NCBI RefSeq assembly: GCF_021166585.1
Contig: NZ_JAJOZE010000004.1
Coordinates: forward strand, 1-64,000
Length of the DNA stretch: 64,000 nt
Reading direction: 5' to 3'
Source of the DNA: Metabacillus kandeliae
GTDB lineage: Bacteria; Bacillota; Bacilli; Bacillales; Bacillaceae
Both the position numbers and the translations under genes were made by a program. The notes under the pieces were generated by a model. The model saw only the letters and a list, made by a program, of their open reading frames with translations, ran no database searches and had not been told where the DNA came from. Numbering within the stretch: the stretch's first letter is position 1; every line of letters begins with the position of its first letter. Of this stretch, positions 28,083 through 36,194 are shown in pieces.

Positions 28083-28114
28083 AATGCCAAACCAGTGTGG
28101 TTTGGCATTTTTTT
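28083..28114 (+). terminator. Terminator of the MCP gene
   Basis: Perfect 12-bp stem AATGCCAAACCA / TGGTTTGGCATT with loop GTG and a run of T residues. Confidence 0.9.
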
Positions 28115-28200
28115 GAGCGTTTTTTTAGGAAAAACGATAATGAAAGCGCTATCTTTATCATTCAGAATAAAAAATGCAAGCCTGAAGTCCCTTAAAACAG

Positions 28201-28443
28201 TGTTTATATGCGGCTTTCAGCTTTTTATATGCGGGTTTTGAATTTTTATATGCGGGTTTTGAATTTTTATATGCGGCTTTTGGAATTTTATTTGCAGGTT
28301 TTGGAAATTTTTATGCGAGTCGAGGCGTTTGAGTGCGGCTAACCGCGTTTTCATTCGGCTTTAGCAGCTTTCATGCGGCTTCCCGCGTTTTCATGCAGCT
28401 TTAGCCGTTTGTGTGCAGCTTTTAGTGTTTATATGCGGGAGCC
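28201..28443. repeat. 12-unit array of a 20-21-bp repeat, core TATGCGG
   Basis: Cores (TATGCGG and variants TTTGCAG, AGTGCGG, CATTCGG, CATGCGG, CATGCAG, TGTGCAG) begin at 28207, 28228, 28249, 28270, 28291, 28312, then 28332, 28352, 28372, 28392, 28412, 28432: six units at 21 bp, then six at 20 bp. Filler between cores is variable. Read on the minus strand the core is CCGCATA followed by A-rich sequence, matching the array at 53.9 kb. It fills the gap between two convergent genes. Confidence 0.85.
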
Positions 28444-28453
28444 CAACATTCCA

Positions 28454-28948
28454 TCATATGAGCTTGTACATATAATACTCATTCACAGGCTCACCATCAA
28501 TATAAAGAGAGTGCACTTTTTCTCCTTCTATGGAAAACCCCATTTTTTCATATAAAGAAAACGCCTTTTCGTTATACTTGATCACAGTAAGCTCCAGCCT
28601 TTTTATGCCGCGCTGCAAAGCCCATTGGAACAATTTTTCAAAAAGTTTTGAGGCGATGCCTTGCCGGTAATAATCAGGATGGACGCCAAGAACTAAATAG
28701 GCAGAATGGGAGGTGCGCTTCACCTTTCCGCCGAATGCTGCAATGTAGCCGGCTAAATCCCCTCCTTTTTCTGCAACAAACAGGGCGGAGTTCGGCACAG
28801 CCAGAATTCTTTCAATAGAAGCCTTTTGCTCATCGACGGAAAGCTGTTTTTCTCCCGGCTCAAACAGCATCATCCCTGATTCCTCGATTACTTGGCTGAG
28901 GAATAAAAAATTTTCTGCATCTTGTACTTCAATAAGCCTGATGTTCAT
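28454..28948 (-). CDS. GNAT family N-acetyltransferase
   Basis: 164 residues, complete GNAT fold: the acetyl-CoA loop is RQGIASKLFEKL (about 95), preceded by LVLGVHPDY and followed by LELTVIKYNEKAFSLYEKMGF, which is typical of RimI/YjaB-like small-molecule or protein acetyltransferases. Substrate unknown. The coding end lies against the CGCATA repeat array, with no terminator visible before it. Confidence 0.85.
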   Translation of the reverse strand: MNIRLIEVQDAENFLFLSQVIEESGMMLFEPGEKQLSVDEQKASIERILAVPNSALFVAEKGGDLAGYIAAFGGKVKRTSHSAYLVLGVHPDYYRQGIASKLFEKLFQWALQRGIKRLELTVIKYNEKAFSLYEKMGFSIEGEKVHSLYIDGEPVNEYYMYKLI

Positions 28949-29071
28949 GGTTCTTTCCCCGATCTTTTTTGGTATATATTAGCATATAGGTATCATTTTG
29001 GATACAACTTCCTGCTTCTCTCCTGTATAGCCCGCAATCGTTAAACTGAGACTACTGAAGAGGTGAAAAGC

Positions 29072-29752
29072 ATGGATTTTTTATCAGCCGGATTTTGGTC
29101 AGCTCTGCTGTCAATTATCATTATCGACCTGGTGCTGGCAGGAGACAATGCCATTGTTATCGGCCTTGCGGCAAAAGATCTCCCTGGTGATCAGCGGAAA
29201 AAAGTAATCCTCTGGGGTACCGCGGGAGCCATCATTATCAGAGCCATCACAACCTTTGCCTTTGTCTATCTGCTCAAGATACCAGGCCTCCTGCTTGTCG
29301 GAGGACTCGTTCTTATTTGGATTTCCTATAAGCTTTTAACGGATGAAAAGAAGCATGATGTAAAAGGCGGTCAAAGTGTTGGGGCGGCAATCAGGACGAT
29401 TATTATCGCGGATGCGGTGATGGGGATCGATAACGTGCTTGCTGTAGCAGGTGCTGCACATGGGAGCTATTTGCTTGTGACACTTGGACTGATCATATCC
29501 ATCCCTATTGTCGTATGGGGAAGTACGATTATCCTGAAATACATTGACCGGTTTCCGATCATCATTTGGATTGGATCTGCGATTCTTGCCTGGACAGCAG
29601 CAAAAATGATTGTGAAAGAGCCATTTTTAAAACCTTATTTTAAAGACCAGTGGGTAGTGTATGCCTTTGAGATTGCTGTTGTGGTCATCATTCTCGCCAT
29701 CGCTTATTTCAAAGGAAAGATGAGCGGAGGGCGGAAAACGGAGCCTGCGTAA
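29072..29752 (+). CDS. TerC-family integral membrane protein (probable metal exporter)
   Basis: 226 residues, seven hydrophobic segments. The family motifs LVLAGDNAIVIGLA in the first helix and ADAVMGIDNVLAVAGAA in the middle carry the paired acidic residues thought to bind metal. Bacillus TerC proteins (YkoY/MeeY, YceF/MeeF, YjbE) have been linked to manganese export and metalation of exported proteins; this one looks closest in size to YjbE. The ATG at 29072 is preferred over GTG 29063 because GAGGTGA lies six bases before it. Confidence 0.85.
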   Translation: MDFLSAGFWSALLSIIIIDLVLAGDNAIVIGLAAKDLPGDQRKKVILWGTAGAIIIRAITTFAFVYLLKIPGLLLVGGLVLIWISYKLLTDEKKHDVKGGQSVGAAIRTIIIADAVMGIDNVLAVAGAAHGSYLLVTLGLIISIPIVVWGSTIILKYIDRFPIIIWIGSAILAWTAAKMIVKEPFLKPYFKDQWVVYAFEIAVVVIILAIAYFKGKMSGGRKTEPA

Positions 29753-29823
29753 TCTTTTCTCCAGGAAAATAAAGGATTTTAAAAGACTGCATTGAATAGA
29801 AAGGGCAAAGGGAGTGACCAATT

Positions 29824-29955
29824 TTGAGCAATGATAAAACATTATCTGATCAGCCCAAACCCAGTGACCAGAAGTTTTTGTCAGGCCCAGCCATTGGAGG
29901 TCTCATTATTGCTGCAAGCTTTGCCGGATATATACTAGTTGGCCTTTATTTTTAA
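29824..29955 (+). CDS. Small membrane protein of 43 residues
   Basis: A TTG-started frame with GGGAG ten bases upstream encodes a polar N-terminus (SNDKTLSDQPKPSDQKF) and one membrane helix (GGLIIAASFAGYILVGLYF). It follows the TerC gene by 71 bp and ends just before a strong terminator, which supports a real gene. Family not recognised. Confidence 0.6.
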   Translation: MSNDKTLSDQPKPSDQKFLSGPAIGGLIIAASFAGYILVGLYF

Positions 29956-29966
29956 GGCTTTAGCCA

Positions 29967-29998
29967 AAAAGGACTTGTCCCAAAAGACAAGTCCTTTT
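29967..29998. terminator. Bidirectional terminator between the small membrane gene and nrdB
   Basis: 13-bp stem AAAAGGACTTGTC / GACAAGTCCTTTT. It has A/T tracts on both sides and serves both converging transcripts. Confidence 0.9.
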
Positions 29999-30002
29999 CC
30001 AT

Positions 30003-31052
30003 TCACAAATCATCAAACCCGTTATCCACCTGATTCACCTTCGTATACTGCCTCGACTTCTGCTCAAAAAAGTCAGATTTGCCAAGGTCAACCTCCTCAT
30101 AGGCTTTGATCCATTTAAGGGGATTTGTCCGAAAACCTTCGAACGGGCGTTCAAACCCAAGCTGATTGCAGCGGACATTCGCATAAAATTTAATATAGGC
30201 CTCAATATCATTCATGTTGATGCCCTGTATTTTATTCCCGAGAATCGACTCTCCCCAGTGTATCTCAAGCATGGCCGCTTCCTTAAATGTTTCTTCCACA
30301 AACCTGGCAAGCTCCTCTGTGTTGTATTCTGGATTTTCCCTCAGTATTTCCTGGAAAATTTTCACGAAAAGATCCACATGAATCTGCTCATCCCGGTTAA
30401 TGTAGTTAATCATCGTGCTTGTGGCCACCATCTTTTGGTTTCGGGCGAGGTTGTAAAAGAAGGCAAAGCCAGAGTAAAAAAACAAGCCTTCCAAAATCAC
30501 ATCATACACGATGGATTTGAGGAGATTTTCTATTGTTGCTTCTTCGGCAAACATTTTGTAGCCGTTTGTTACAAATTCGTTCCGCTTCCTTAAAATCGGC
30601 TCGCTGCGCCAGTATTCAAATACTTCATCCTGCTGTTTTTTCGATACAATGCTTGAAAGAACATAAGAGTATGAGTGGTTATGAATGACCTCCTGCTGGG
30701 CAAGGATGATCATCAGGGCATTCAGGCTGGAATCCGTCAAATAATCCGCAACTTTCCCGGCATAATCGGTCTGGATGCTGTCTAAGAGAGCGAGCAGGCC
30801 GATAATTTTCAGGAAGGCTTCTTTTTCTTCTTCGCGAAGCTCTGCAAATTGCTTCACATCCTGCGACATATTGATTTCAAAGGGCGTCCAGAAGTTGGCG
30901 AGCATTTTTTTGTATTTGGGATAAGCCCAGGAATAAGCGGTATCATCCCAGTTCAGGATATTCGAGCTCTTGCCGTTCACAATCCCTGTGGAGCGGTTCG
31001 GTGCTTCAGCATCCATAATGGAACGCTTTGAAAGCAGGTTAGAATGTATCAT
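30003..31052 (-). CDS. nrdB: Class I ribonucleotide reductase small subunit
   Basis: 349 residues of ferritin-like fold: QQEVIHNHSYSYVL and RDEQIHVDLF contain the metal-binding Glu and His residues, and the C-terminal tail VNQVDNGFDDL resembles the peptide that docks on the large subunit. It houses the metal/radical cofactor needed to start nucleotide reduction. It follows nrdA by 16 bp with AAGGAG before the ATG. No nrdI flavodoxin gene is adjacent, unlike the usual nrdIEF class Ib operon of Bacillus, so this is probably a different class I system. Confidence 0.92.
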   Translation of the reverse strand: MIHSNLLSKRSIMDAEAPNRSTGIVNGKSSNILNWDDTAYSWAYPKYKKMLANFWTPFEINMSQDVKQFAELREEEKEAFLKIIGLLALLDSIQTDYAGKVADYLTDSSLNALMIILAQQEVIHNHSYSYVLSSIVSKKQQDEVFEYWRSEPILRKRNEFVTNGYKMFAEEATIENLLKSIVYDVILEGLFFYSGFAFFYNLARNQKMVATSTMINYINRDEQIHVDLFVKIFQEILRENPEYNTEELARFVEETFKEAAMLEIHWGESILGNKIQGINMNDIEAYIKFYANVRCNQLGFERPFEGFRTNPLKWIKAYEEVDLGKSDFFEQKSRQYTKVNQVDNGFDDL

Positions 31053-31068
31053 ACTTTTTCACTCCTTT

Positions 31069-33354
31069 TCAGCTTGCGCATGAATCGCAGTCTTCAATCA
31101 GGCTTGAGGTTGAGCGGACATAGTAGGTTGTTTTCAGGCCTGCCTTCCAAGCGGTTAAATGAAGATCCAGCAATTCCTTTGCTTTGATCGTATTCAGCAC
31201 GTAAAAGTTGAAGGAAATGGATTGATCAATATGGCGCTGCCTTGCAGCATTCTGCTCAATGCTCCATTTTTGATCAAGAAAATAAGCCGATTTGTAGTAC
31301 CAGGTTGTTTCTGCATTAAGATCAGGCGCTGTGACCGGTATTTTATAATCCTTTTTTTCCTCTGAATACACCTTCTGAAAAATCGGGTCAATGCTCGCTG
31401 TGCTTCCCGCAATGATGGAAGTGGAGGCATTCGGCGCCACGGCCATCACATAGGCATTGCGGATGCCGTGCTTCGCTGTTTTTTCCTTCAGTTCGTCCCA
31501 CATTTCTCCTGTATAGCCCCGCTTTTCAAAATAGGCGCCAGTTTGGAAATCGGAGCCTTCACATACCGGATATGCTCCTTTTTCTTCAGCCAATGCCACA
31601 CTCGCTGAAAGGGAAAGCAAGGCAATTTTTTCATAGAGGCTGTCAGCATACCCAACGGCTTCATCGCTTTCCCATTTGATCCCTTTCAAAGCTAGCAGGT
31701 GGTGCCAGCCGAATGTTCCAAGGCCGATGGCGCGGTATTTGGTGTTTGTCAGCTTTGCCTGCAGCACTGGAATGTTATTAGAATCAATCACATTATCGAG
31801 CATCCGCACCTGTATCGGAATCAGCCGTTCCAGCACATCCTCTGTCACAGCTCTTGCAAGGTTAATGGAAGAAAGGTTGCACACGACAAAATCGCCGGGT
31901 GTTTTCACGGTAATGATTTTTCCGTCTTCTGTGTACTGCTCGTCCATTGTTGTCGCGCTCTGGTTTTGGGTGATTTCTGTGCAAAGATTGCTGCAGTAAA
32001 CCATGCCTTCATGCGAATTGGCATTCATCCGGTTCACTTGATCTCTGTAAAACATGAACGGAGTCCCGGACTCGAGCTGGCCGATCATGATCCGTTTCAT
32101 GATTTCAATTGCAGGAACCTTTTCTTTGGAAAGAGCAGGGTGGCCGACGCACTCTGTGTAGCGGATCCGGAAGCTGCCTTCACCTGACTTTTCATCAAAA
32201 TAATCCTCAAGGCTGAAGCCCATTACCGTGCGGACCTCGTGCGGATCAAACAAATACCAGTCGCCTCTTGCTTCAACCTGCTCCATAAACAGATCCGGAA
32301 GGCAGACGCCTGTGAACAAATCATGCGTCCGCAGCCGCTCATCGCCGTTGTTCAGCTTAGAGTCGAGAAAGGAAAAAATGTCCTTGTGCCACACATCAAG
32401 GTAAACCGCGATCGCCCCTTTGCGCTGGCCGAGCTGATCCACGCTGACTGCAGTGTTATTGAGCTGCTTCATCCATGGAATGACACCGGAGCTGACGCCT
32501 TTATAGCCCCTGATATCACTGCCGCGGCTTCTGATTTTTCCTAAATAGACCCCGATGCCGCCGCCGCTTTTTGAAAGGTTGGCGATATCTGTATTGCTGT
32601 CAAAAATCCCCTGCAGACTGTCATCAATGCTGTCAATAAAACAGCTGGACAGCTGGCCGACAGATTTGCCTGCATTAGAGAGGGTAGGGGTGGCAGCGGT
32701 CATGTGAAGATTGCTGAGTGCCCAGTAGGCTTCCTTCACAAGCGAGAGGCGATGATTTGTATTCTCTTTAGCCATCAATGTCATCGCGATCACCATAAAG
32801 CGCTCCTGCGGAAGCTCCATCACATTTTTGCTGTAATCTCTCGCCAAGTACCGGTCGGCAAGGGTTCTGAGGCCGATGTATGTAAACAGTCCATCACGGG
32901 CAGGCACGATGCTTTCTGAAAGTTCCTCAATCTCAGTTTTTGTATAGCTGTCAATAAGAAGGGAGCTGTAAATGCCTTCTTCTGTCAGCTCCCGGATCAG
33001 CTCATAAAGCGGTCCATATTTTTCTGCAGGCATGTACCTTCTATTGCAGGCAGCCTTTTGATAGAGGCTGTCCAAATAAAGCCTTGCACAAAAATACGTC
33101 CAATCCGGCTCTTTTTCATCAATATTGGAGAGGCCCTCAAGAATCAACAGGTTTGCCGCTTCCTCGGCTTCGAAATAGCCGCGTCCGTTAATGCTTTGTA
33201 TGACTCTTTCCGTATAAGGACCGATGGACAGACTGGGGAAATCCGCCGCTTTTTCGGCAATATAGGCAGAAAGCTCATCAGGATCAAAAGCTTTTTCACT
33301 GTTCTCATCGTCAATGATCATCGTAACTCGGTTTGCTACTGTCTTCATCTTCAT
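31069..33354 (-). CDS. nrdA: Class I ribonucleotide reductase large subunit
   Basis: 761 residues. The N-terminal 90 residues form a helical region resembling an ATP-cone or its remnant. The barrel carries the redox cysteine in LSSCFID (about 235), the catalytic loop CSNLCTEI (about 455) and SGTPFMFYRDQVN. The C-terminal CDSC pair (757-760) is where thioredoxin-like proteins recharge the enzyme. It makes dNDPs from NDPs. AGGAGG precedes two possible ATG codons (33354, 33348). The leader carries a cobalamin riboswitch, a terminator and an inserted palindromic repeat. Confidence 0.94.
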   Translation of the reverse strand: MKMKTVANRVTMIIDDENSEKAFDPDELSAYIAEKAADFPSLSIGPYTERVIQSINGRGYFEAEEAANLLILEGLSNIDEKEPDWTYFCARLYLDSLYQKAACNRRYMPAEKYGPLYELIRELTEEGIYSSLLIDSYTKTEIEELSESIVPARDGLFTYIGLRTLADRYLARDYSKNVMELPQERFMVIAMTLMAKENTNHRLSLVKEAYWALSNLHMTAATPTLSNAGKSVGQLSSCFIDSIDDSLQGIFDSNTDIANLSKSGGGIGVYLGKIRSRGSDIRGYKGVSSGVIPWMKQLNNTAVSVDQLGQRKGAIAVYLDVWHKDIFSFLDSKLNNGDERLRTHDLFTGVCLPDLFMEQVEARGDWYLFDPHEVRTVMGFSLEDYFDEKSGEGSFRIRYTECVGHPALSKEKVPAIEIMKRIMIGQLESGTPFMFYRDQVNRMNANSHEGMVYCSNLCTEITQNQSATTMDEQYTEDGKIITVKTPGDFVVCNLSSINLARAVTEDVLERLIPIQVRMLDNVIDSNNIPVLQAKLTNTKYRAIGLGTFGWHHLLALKGIKWESDEAVGYADSLYEKIALLSLSASVALAEEKGAYPVCEGSDFQTGAYFEKRGYTGEMWDELKEKTAKHGIRNAYVMAVAPNASTSIIAGSTASIDPIFQKVYSEEKKDYKIPVTAPDLNAETTWYYKSAYFLDQKWSIEQNAARQRHIDQSISFNFYVLNTIKAKELLDLHLTAWKAGLKTTYYVRSTSSLIEDCDSCAS

Positions 33355-33420
33355 ACAGCCTCCTGTTATCTCTTTTAAAAATGGGCTATGTTAAAGGAGA
33401 ATGTTGATTTTCACACACCT

Positions 33421-33549
33421 GTTGATTGGAGTGGAAGGCGGGCGACTCCTGCGGGAGCAGCGGGACAGGTGAGACCCCGCATGCGCTAAAGCGCAGAGGA
33501 GGCTCACCGCCCGCTCCGCGGAAAGCGGACGCCTGAAACGGAAATCAAC
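33421..33549. repeat. Palindromic REP-like element in the nrdA leader
   Basis: A 129-bp element begins GTTGATTGGAGTGGAAGGCG and ends CGGAAATCAAC, with GTTGATT / AATCAAC termini and strongly self-complementary GC-rich parts (ACTCCTGCGGGAG, GTGAGACCCCGC against GAGGCTCACCGC). I recognise this as the dispersed repeat common between genes in many Bacillaceae. Its position is unusual: in the untranslated leader between the riboswitch terminator and the nrdA ribosome site, so it is transcribed with nrdA. Confidence 0.8.
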
Positions 33550-33569
33550 AGCCAAATTTAACAGAGCTA

Positions 33570-33605
33570 AAAAAATAAAAAATCCGCTCTTGGAATTGAG
33601 CGGAT
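33570..33605 (-). terminator. Riboswitch-linked terminator in the nrdA leader
   Basis: On the minus strand, ATCCGCTC / GAGCGGAT (8 bp, loop AATTCCAA) is followed by TTTTTATTTTTTT. It lies about 90 bases downstream of the aptamer and about 215 bases before nrdA, with no gene in between, so it is best read as the expression platform. Confidence 0.85.
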
Positions 33606-33693
33606 CAAACGATAGTATAGAGAAATAAGCTCTCAATCACCATCGTTTCATCTTCTCAACACCCCGGAGAATCGAAACAAAATATGAGCTAAA

Positions 33694-33847
33694 GGCAGGT
33701 CTCCTGACTTGCGGTCTTCCTACTAATGGTCCTTCCCGTACAGAATCGTACAGTGGCACACCATGTTCGTCGCACATACAGTTGCGGGGGCAGTTCCGGA
33801 ATCTAACCGGATTCCCTTTTAATCCTTGCGGCACCTTCTGCTGATGG
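33694..33847 (-). promoter_or_regulatory. Cobalamin riboswitch upstream of nrdA-nrdB
   Basis: Read on the minus strand, the conserved blocks appear in order: GGTGCCGCAAGGAT, AAGGGAATCCGGTTAGA, then ACTGCCCCCGCAACTG, GCCACTG (33751-33757 on the complement), GGGAAGG, AGTAGGAAGACCGCAAGTCAG and GAGACCTGCC. These are the hallmarks of the B12 aptamer, including the B12 box. With the terminator at 33570-33605 it should switch off the reductase operon when coenzyme B12 is plentiful. Known precedent: B12 riboswitches in front of B12-independent reductases in bacteria that also own a class II enzyme. Confidence 0.93.
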
Positions 33848-33989
33848 TTAAAGTCTATATATAGTATTATTATATAAAATATTTTTCTATATGTTGTGTT
33901 TGTTAGTTCTATCATAAAGGACAGCCTATTGTTTTTCAACTTTTTTTTCAGCTATTATTAAATAAAAAATACGAAGAGGTGCCGGGAAA

Positions 33990-34823
33990 ATGATTGTATT
34001 GATGAATGACAAGCTCATCCGCCGCGAAGAAGCGAAAGTGGATATAGAAGACAGAGGACATCAATTCGGCGATGGTTTTTATGAAGTGATGAAAATTTAC
34101 GGCGGCAAAATTTTCACCTTAAAAGAGCACATGGACCGGCTTGAACGAAGTGCCAGAGAACTGAAAATTTCTCTTCCTTTTTCAAGGGAGGAAATCGAGC
34201 AAAAAGTAAAAGAGCTTGTTACGGAGAACGGGGCAGAGGAAGGAGCCATATACCTTCAAATTACACGGGGCGGCTCCATCAGACAGCACCATTTTCCAGG
34301 AGCAGAAACAGTCCCGCAGCTGACCGCCTATCCATTTTCCTGCCATCTGCCCGAAAAAGAGCAGCAGGAAGGCGTTGAAACAGTGCTGACGGAAGACATC
34401 CGCTGGAAGCGCTGTGATATTAAGAGCCTGAACCTTCTAGGCAATGTCCTCGCGAAACAGGAAGCCAAGGAAGCGGGGAAATTTGAAGCCATTCTGCATC
34501 GGGACGGTATCATTACAGAGGGCAGCTCCACCAATTTTTACGGTGTAAAAAATGGAGCCGTGATTACCCATCCGGTCAGCCCGCTGATCTTAAACGGCAT
34601 CACAAGAATCAAAATAGCTGAGCTCTGTGCTGCTAATGATATTGTTTTCAAAGAAAAGGCCCTGACAGTTGAAGAACTGAAGGACCTGGATGAAGCCTTT
34701 ATATCCTCCACAACCTCAGAAATCATCCCAGTCATTAAAACAGGAGAGCAGGTCATCGGAAACGGCTCACCTGGACCTGTAACGAAAACATTGCTGCAGC
34801 TTTTCAAGCAGATTACGCCATAA
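33990..34823 (+). CDS. dat: D-alanine (D-amino acid) aminotransferase
   Basis: 277 residues of fold-type IV PLP enzyme. RGHQFGDGFYEVMKIYGG near the N-terminus is the D-amino-acid transaminase signature; the Schiff-base lysine is in DIKSLNLLGNVLAKQ (about residue 145); EGSSTNFY and SSTTSEIIPV are phosphate- and carboxylate-site segments. It interconverts D-alanine and D-glutamate for peptidoglycan. In B. subtilis dat lies beside nhaC-nhaX-yheJIH; here nhaX is 4 kb away and no nhaC antiporter gene is seen. AAGAGGTG precedes the ATG. Confidence 0.92.
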   Translation: MIVLMNDKLIRREEAKVDIEDRGHQFGDGFYEVMKIYGGKIFTLKEHMDRLERSARELKISLPFSREEIEQKVKELVTENGAEEGAIYLQITRGGSIRQHHFPGAETVPQLTAYPFSCHLPEKEQQEGVETVLTEDIRWKRCDIKSLNLLGNVLAKQEAKEAGKFEAILHRDGIITEGSSTNFYGVKNGAVITHPVSPLILNGITRIKIAELCAANDIVFKEKALTVEELKDLDEAFISSTTSEIIPVIKTGEQVIGNGSPGPVTKTLLQLFKQITP

Positions 34824-34914
34824 AGAAGGCCTAGATTCAGTTTTGGAAATGCAAAATTTGAAACTGCAGTTTTTTTCGCACGGCAATTCGCAGTTAGCAG
34901 TAAAATAAGCATAC

Positions 34915-34944
34915 AAAAAAGCTCGGAGCCATTTTGCTCCGAGC
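34915..34944 (-). terminator. Terminator of the APH-like kinase gene
   Basis: Nine-bp stem GCTCGGAGC / GCTCCGAGC; on the minus strand it is followed by TTTTTTG. It is also a possible weak terminator for dat in the other direction. Confidence 0.85.
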
Positions 34945-34987
34945 CTATTTTAAAGTTGAAATTTGATCATTATGAGGGCTTGTTAGC

Positions 34988-35785
34988 TTAATAAGAATCC
35001 GATTCAACATAATCAATAATTGGCTCAAATAATTTATATTGCTCATTAAAGCTATTCCAATCTTCACTTGACAAAATTGCTTGAGCTGATAATCGGAATA
35101 TGACAGCCCTGATAAACATTTCTCTCATCTCAGGAAGCAAATCAATTTCACTTATTGGACAATCTTGCCAAGCAATACAATCACATACTAATATGGCTTC
35201 GGCATATTCAACAGGAGCTATTGTTGGAGAAAAATCAATAATAAGCGGTGGCAATACAACATCAAAAAGAATATTTCCCGCTAAATCACTATGGACAATC
35301 TGACGATGATATTGTTCTTTTAAATGAACTTTTTTAAGTAAATTGTTTATTATTTCTCTTGCTTCGGGATGAACTTCCTCTGGTAATTCATTTATTTGCC
35401 ATGCAATTCGATGAGCCATCGACCAGGGATTATCGGATTCAAGAATGCCTTTAAATTTGATTGCAGCTAAATCATGGTGAAATAGCCTTGATACATAAAG
35501 CTTCTCTTTAATATAACCGTTGACCTCTTGACCCTGTTCAAAGGCTGTACAACTCCAGCCTTCACTAACAAATGTCCCTTTATTACTTTTAATAGGCCGA
35601 TACAGCCTATAACCTACTGGATTAATACTGTGAATAATAGTAAATAATAGCTCTGAATGTAATGCGTTTTCTACTGGCTTTAATACAGCATTATTCACTC
35701 TTACGGATGTATTTTGGCCGCCTTTCAATGGAATAATTTCACCACTTAGATTAAATGAATGAAGAACCCCTTTAGAAAGAATCAT
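34988..35785 (-). CDS. Aminoglycoside-phosphotransferase-like kinase
   Basis: 265 residues. IVHSDLAGNILFD (about residue 180) is the Brenner-type catalytic loop (Asp base, Asn metal ligand) and PLIIDFSP gives the second metal Asp, so it has the APH/choline-kinase fold. The N-lobe is short and lacks an obvious glycine loop; TIGR02569-type proteins look like this. Substrate is unknown and resistance should not be assumed. Codon use is clearly more AT-rich than dat or hemAT on either side, which suggests acquisition by transfer. Confidence 0.75.
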   Translation of the reverse strand: MILSKGVLHSFNLSGEIIPLKGGQNTSVRVNNAVLKPVENALHSELLFTIIHSINPVGYRLYRPIKSNKGTFVSEGWSCTAFEQGQEVNGYIKEKLYVSRLFHHDLAAIKFKGILESDNPWSMAHRIAWQINELPEEVHPEAREIINNLLKKVHLKEQYHRQIVHSDLAGNILFDVVLPPLIIDFSPTIAPVEYAEAILVCDCIAWQDCPISEIDLLPEMREMFIRAVIFRLSAQAILSSEDWNSFNEQYKLFEPIIDYVESDSY

Positions 35786-36194
35786 TTTATCACCTTATTC
35801 AAATTGATCTATCGAATAAAGAATTTCTAAACTTGTACCGGCTAGTTAGAGGAATAAGCCTCTCAATCACTTTAACATAACTATCCAGAAGCCATTTTGT
35901 TTTTTTTTACACACCTAACCACAAAACAATGCAATCCGCTTCCAACAACATCGAACTCAACAGCAATTCGAGTTCTCTAACACCCTTACAGTAACAGAGA
36001 ATCCTGAAATTCCAGCAAAAGGATGCAGTCCAATTCACTTGCTAATCGGACTGCATCCTTTTTGTGCGCATGTAGTTATTGAACCCGTTACGAACCAAAC
36101 TGCAGGTTTTTAACAAAACTTTCTTTTGTAAAACGGGATCTGATAGCTGTTTATCAGAAGCTGATTTGTCCAGCTGCAGCCGCTTCCGATTTTC
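35786..36194. other. 409-bp intergenic region with an orphan terminator
   Basis: An AT-rich stretch between two minus-strand genes. A very strong hairpin with T tail (36017-36062) lies downstream of hemAT and probably ends it. At 35846-35869 there is a 24-base element nearly identical to one in the nrdA leader (see findings). No coding frame with a ribosome site was found. Confidence 0.5.
36017..36065. terminator. Strong terminator downstream of hemAT
   Basis: Perfect 15-bp stem AAAAGGATGCAGTCC / GGACTGCATCCTTTT with a 16-base loop; T tracts on both strands. It lies about 130 bp beyond the hemAT stop codon. Confidence 0.85.

Noticed and set aside
28201-28443. CRISPR array
   Set aside because: The spacing is 20-21 bp with a core of only about 7 bp and no separate unique spacers of 30 bp; no cas genes are present.
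33421-33549. Insertion sequence end or small transposon
   Set aside because: No transposase and no target duplication were seen; the sequence matches the known dispersed palindromic repeat of Bacillaceae.
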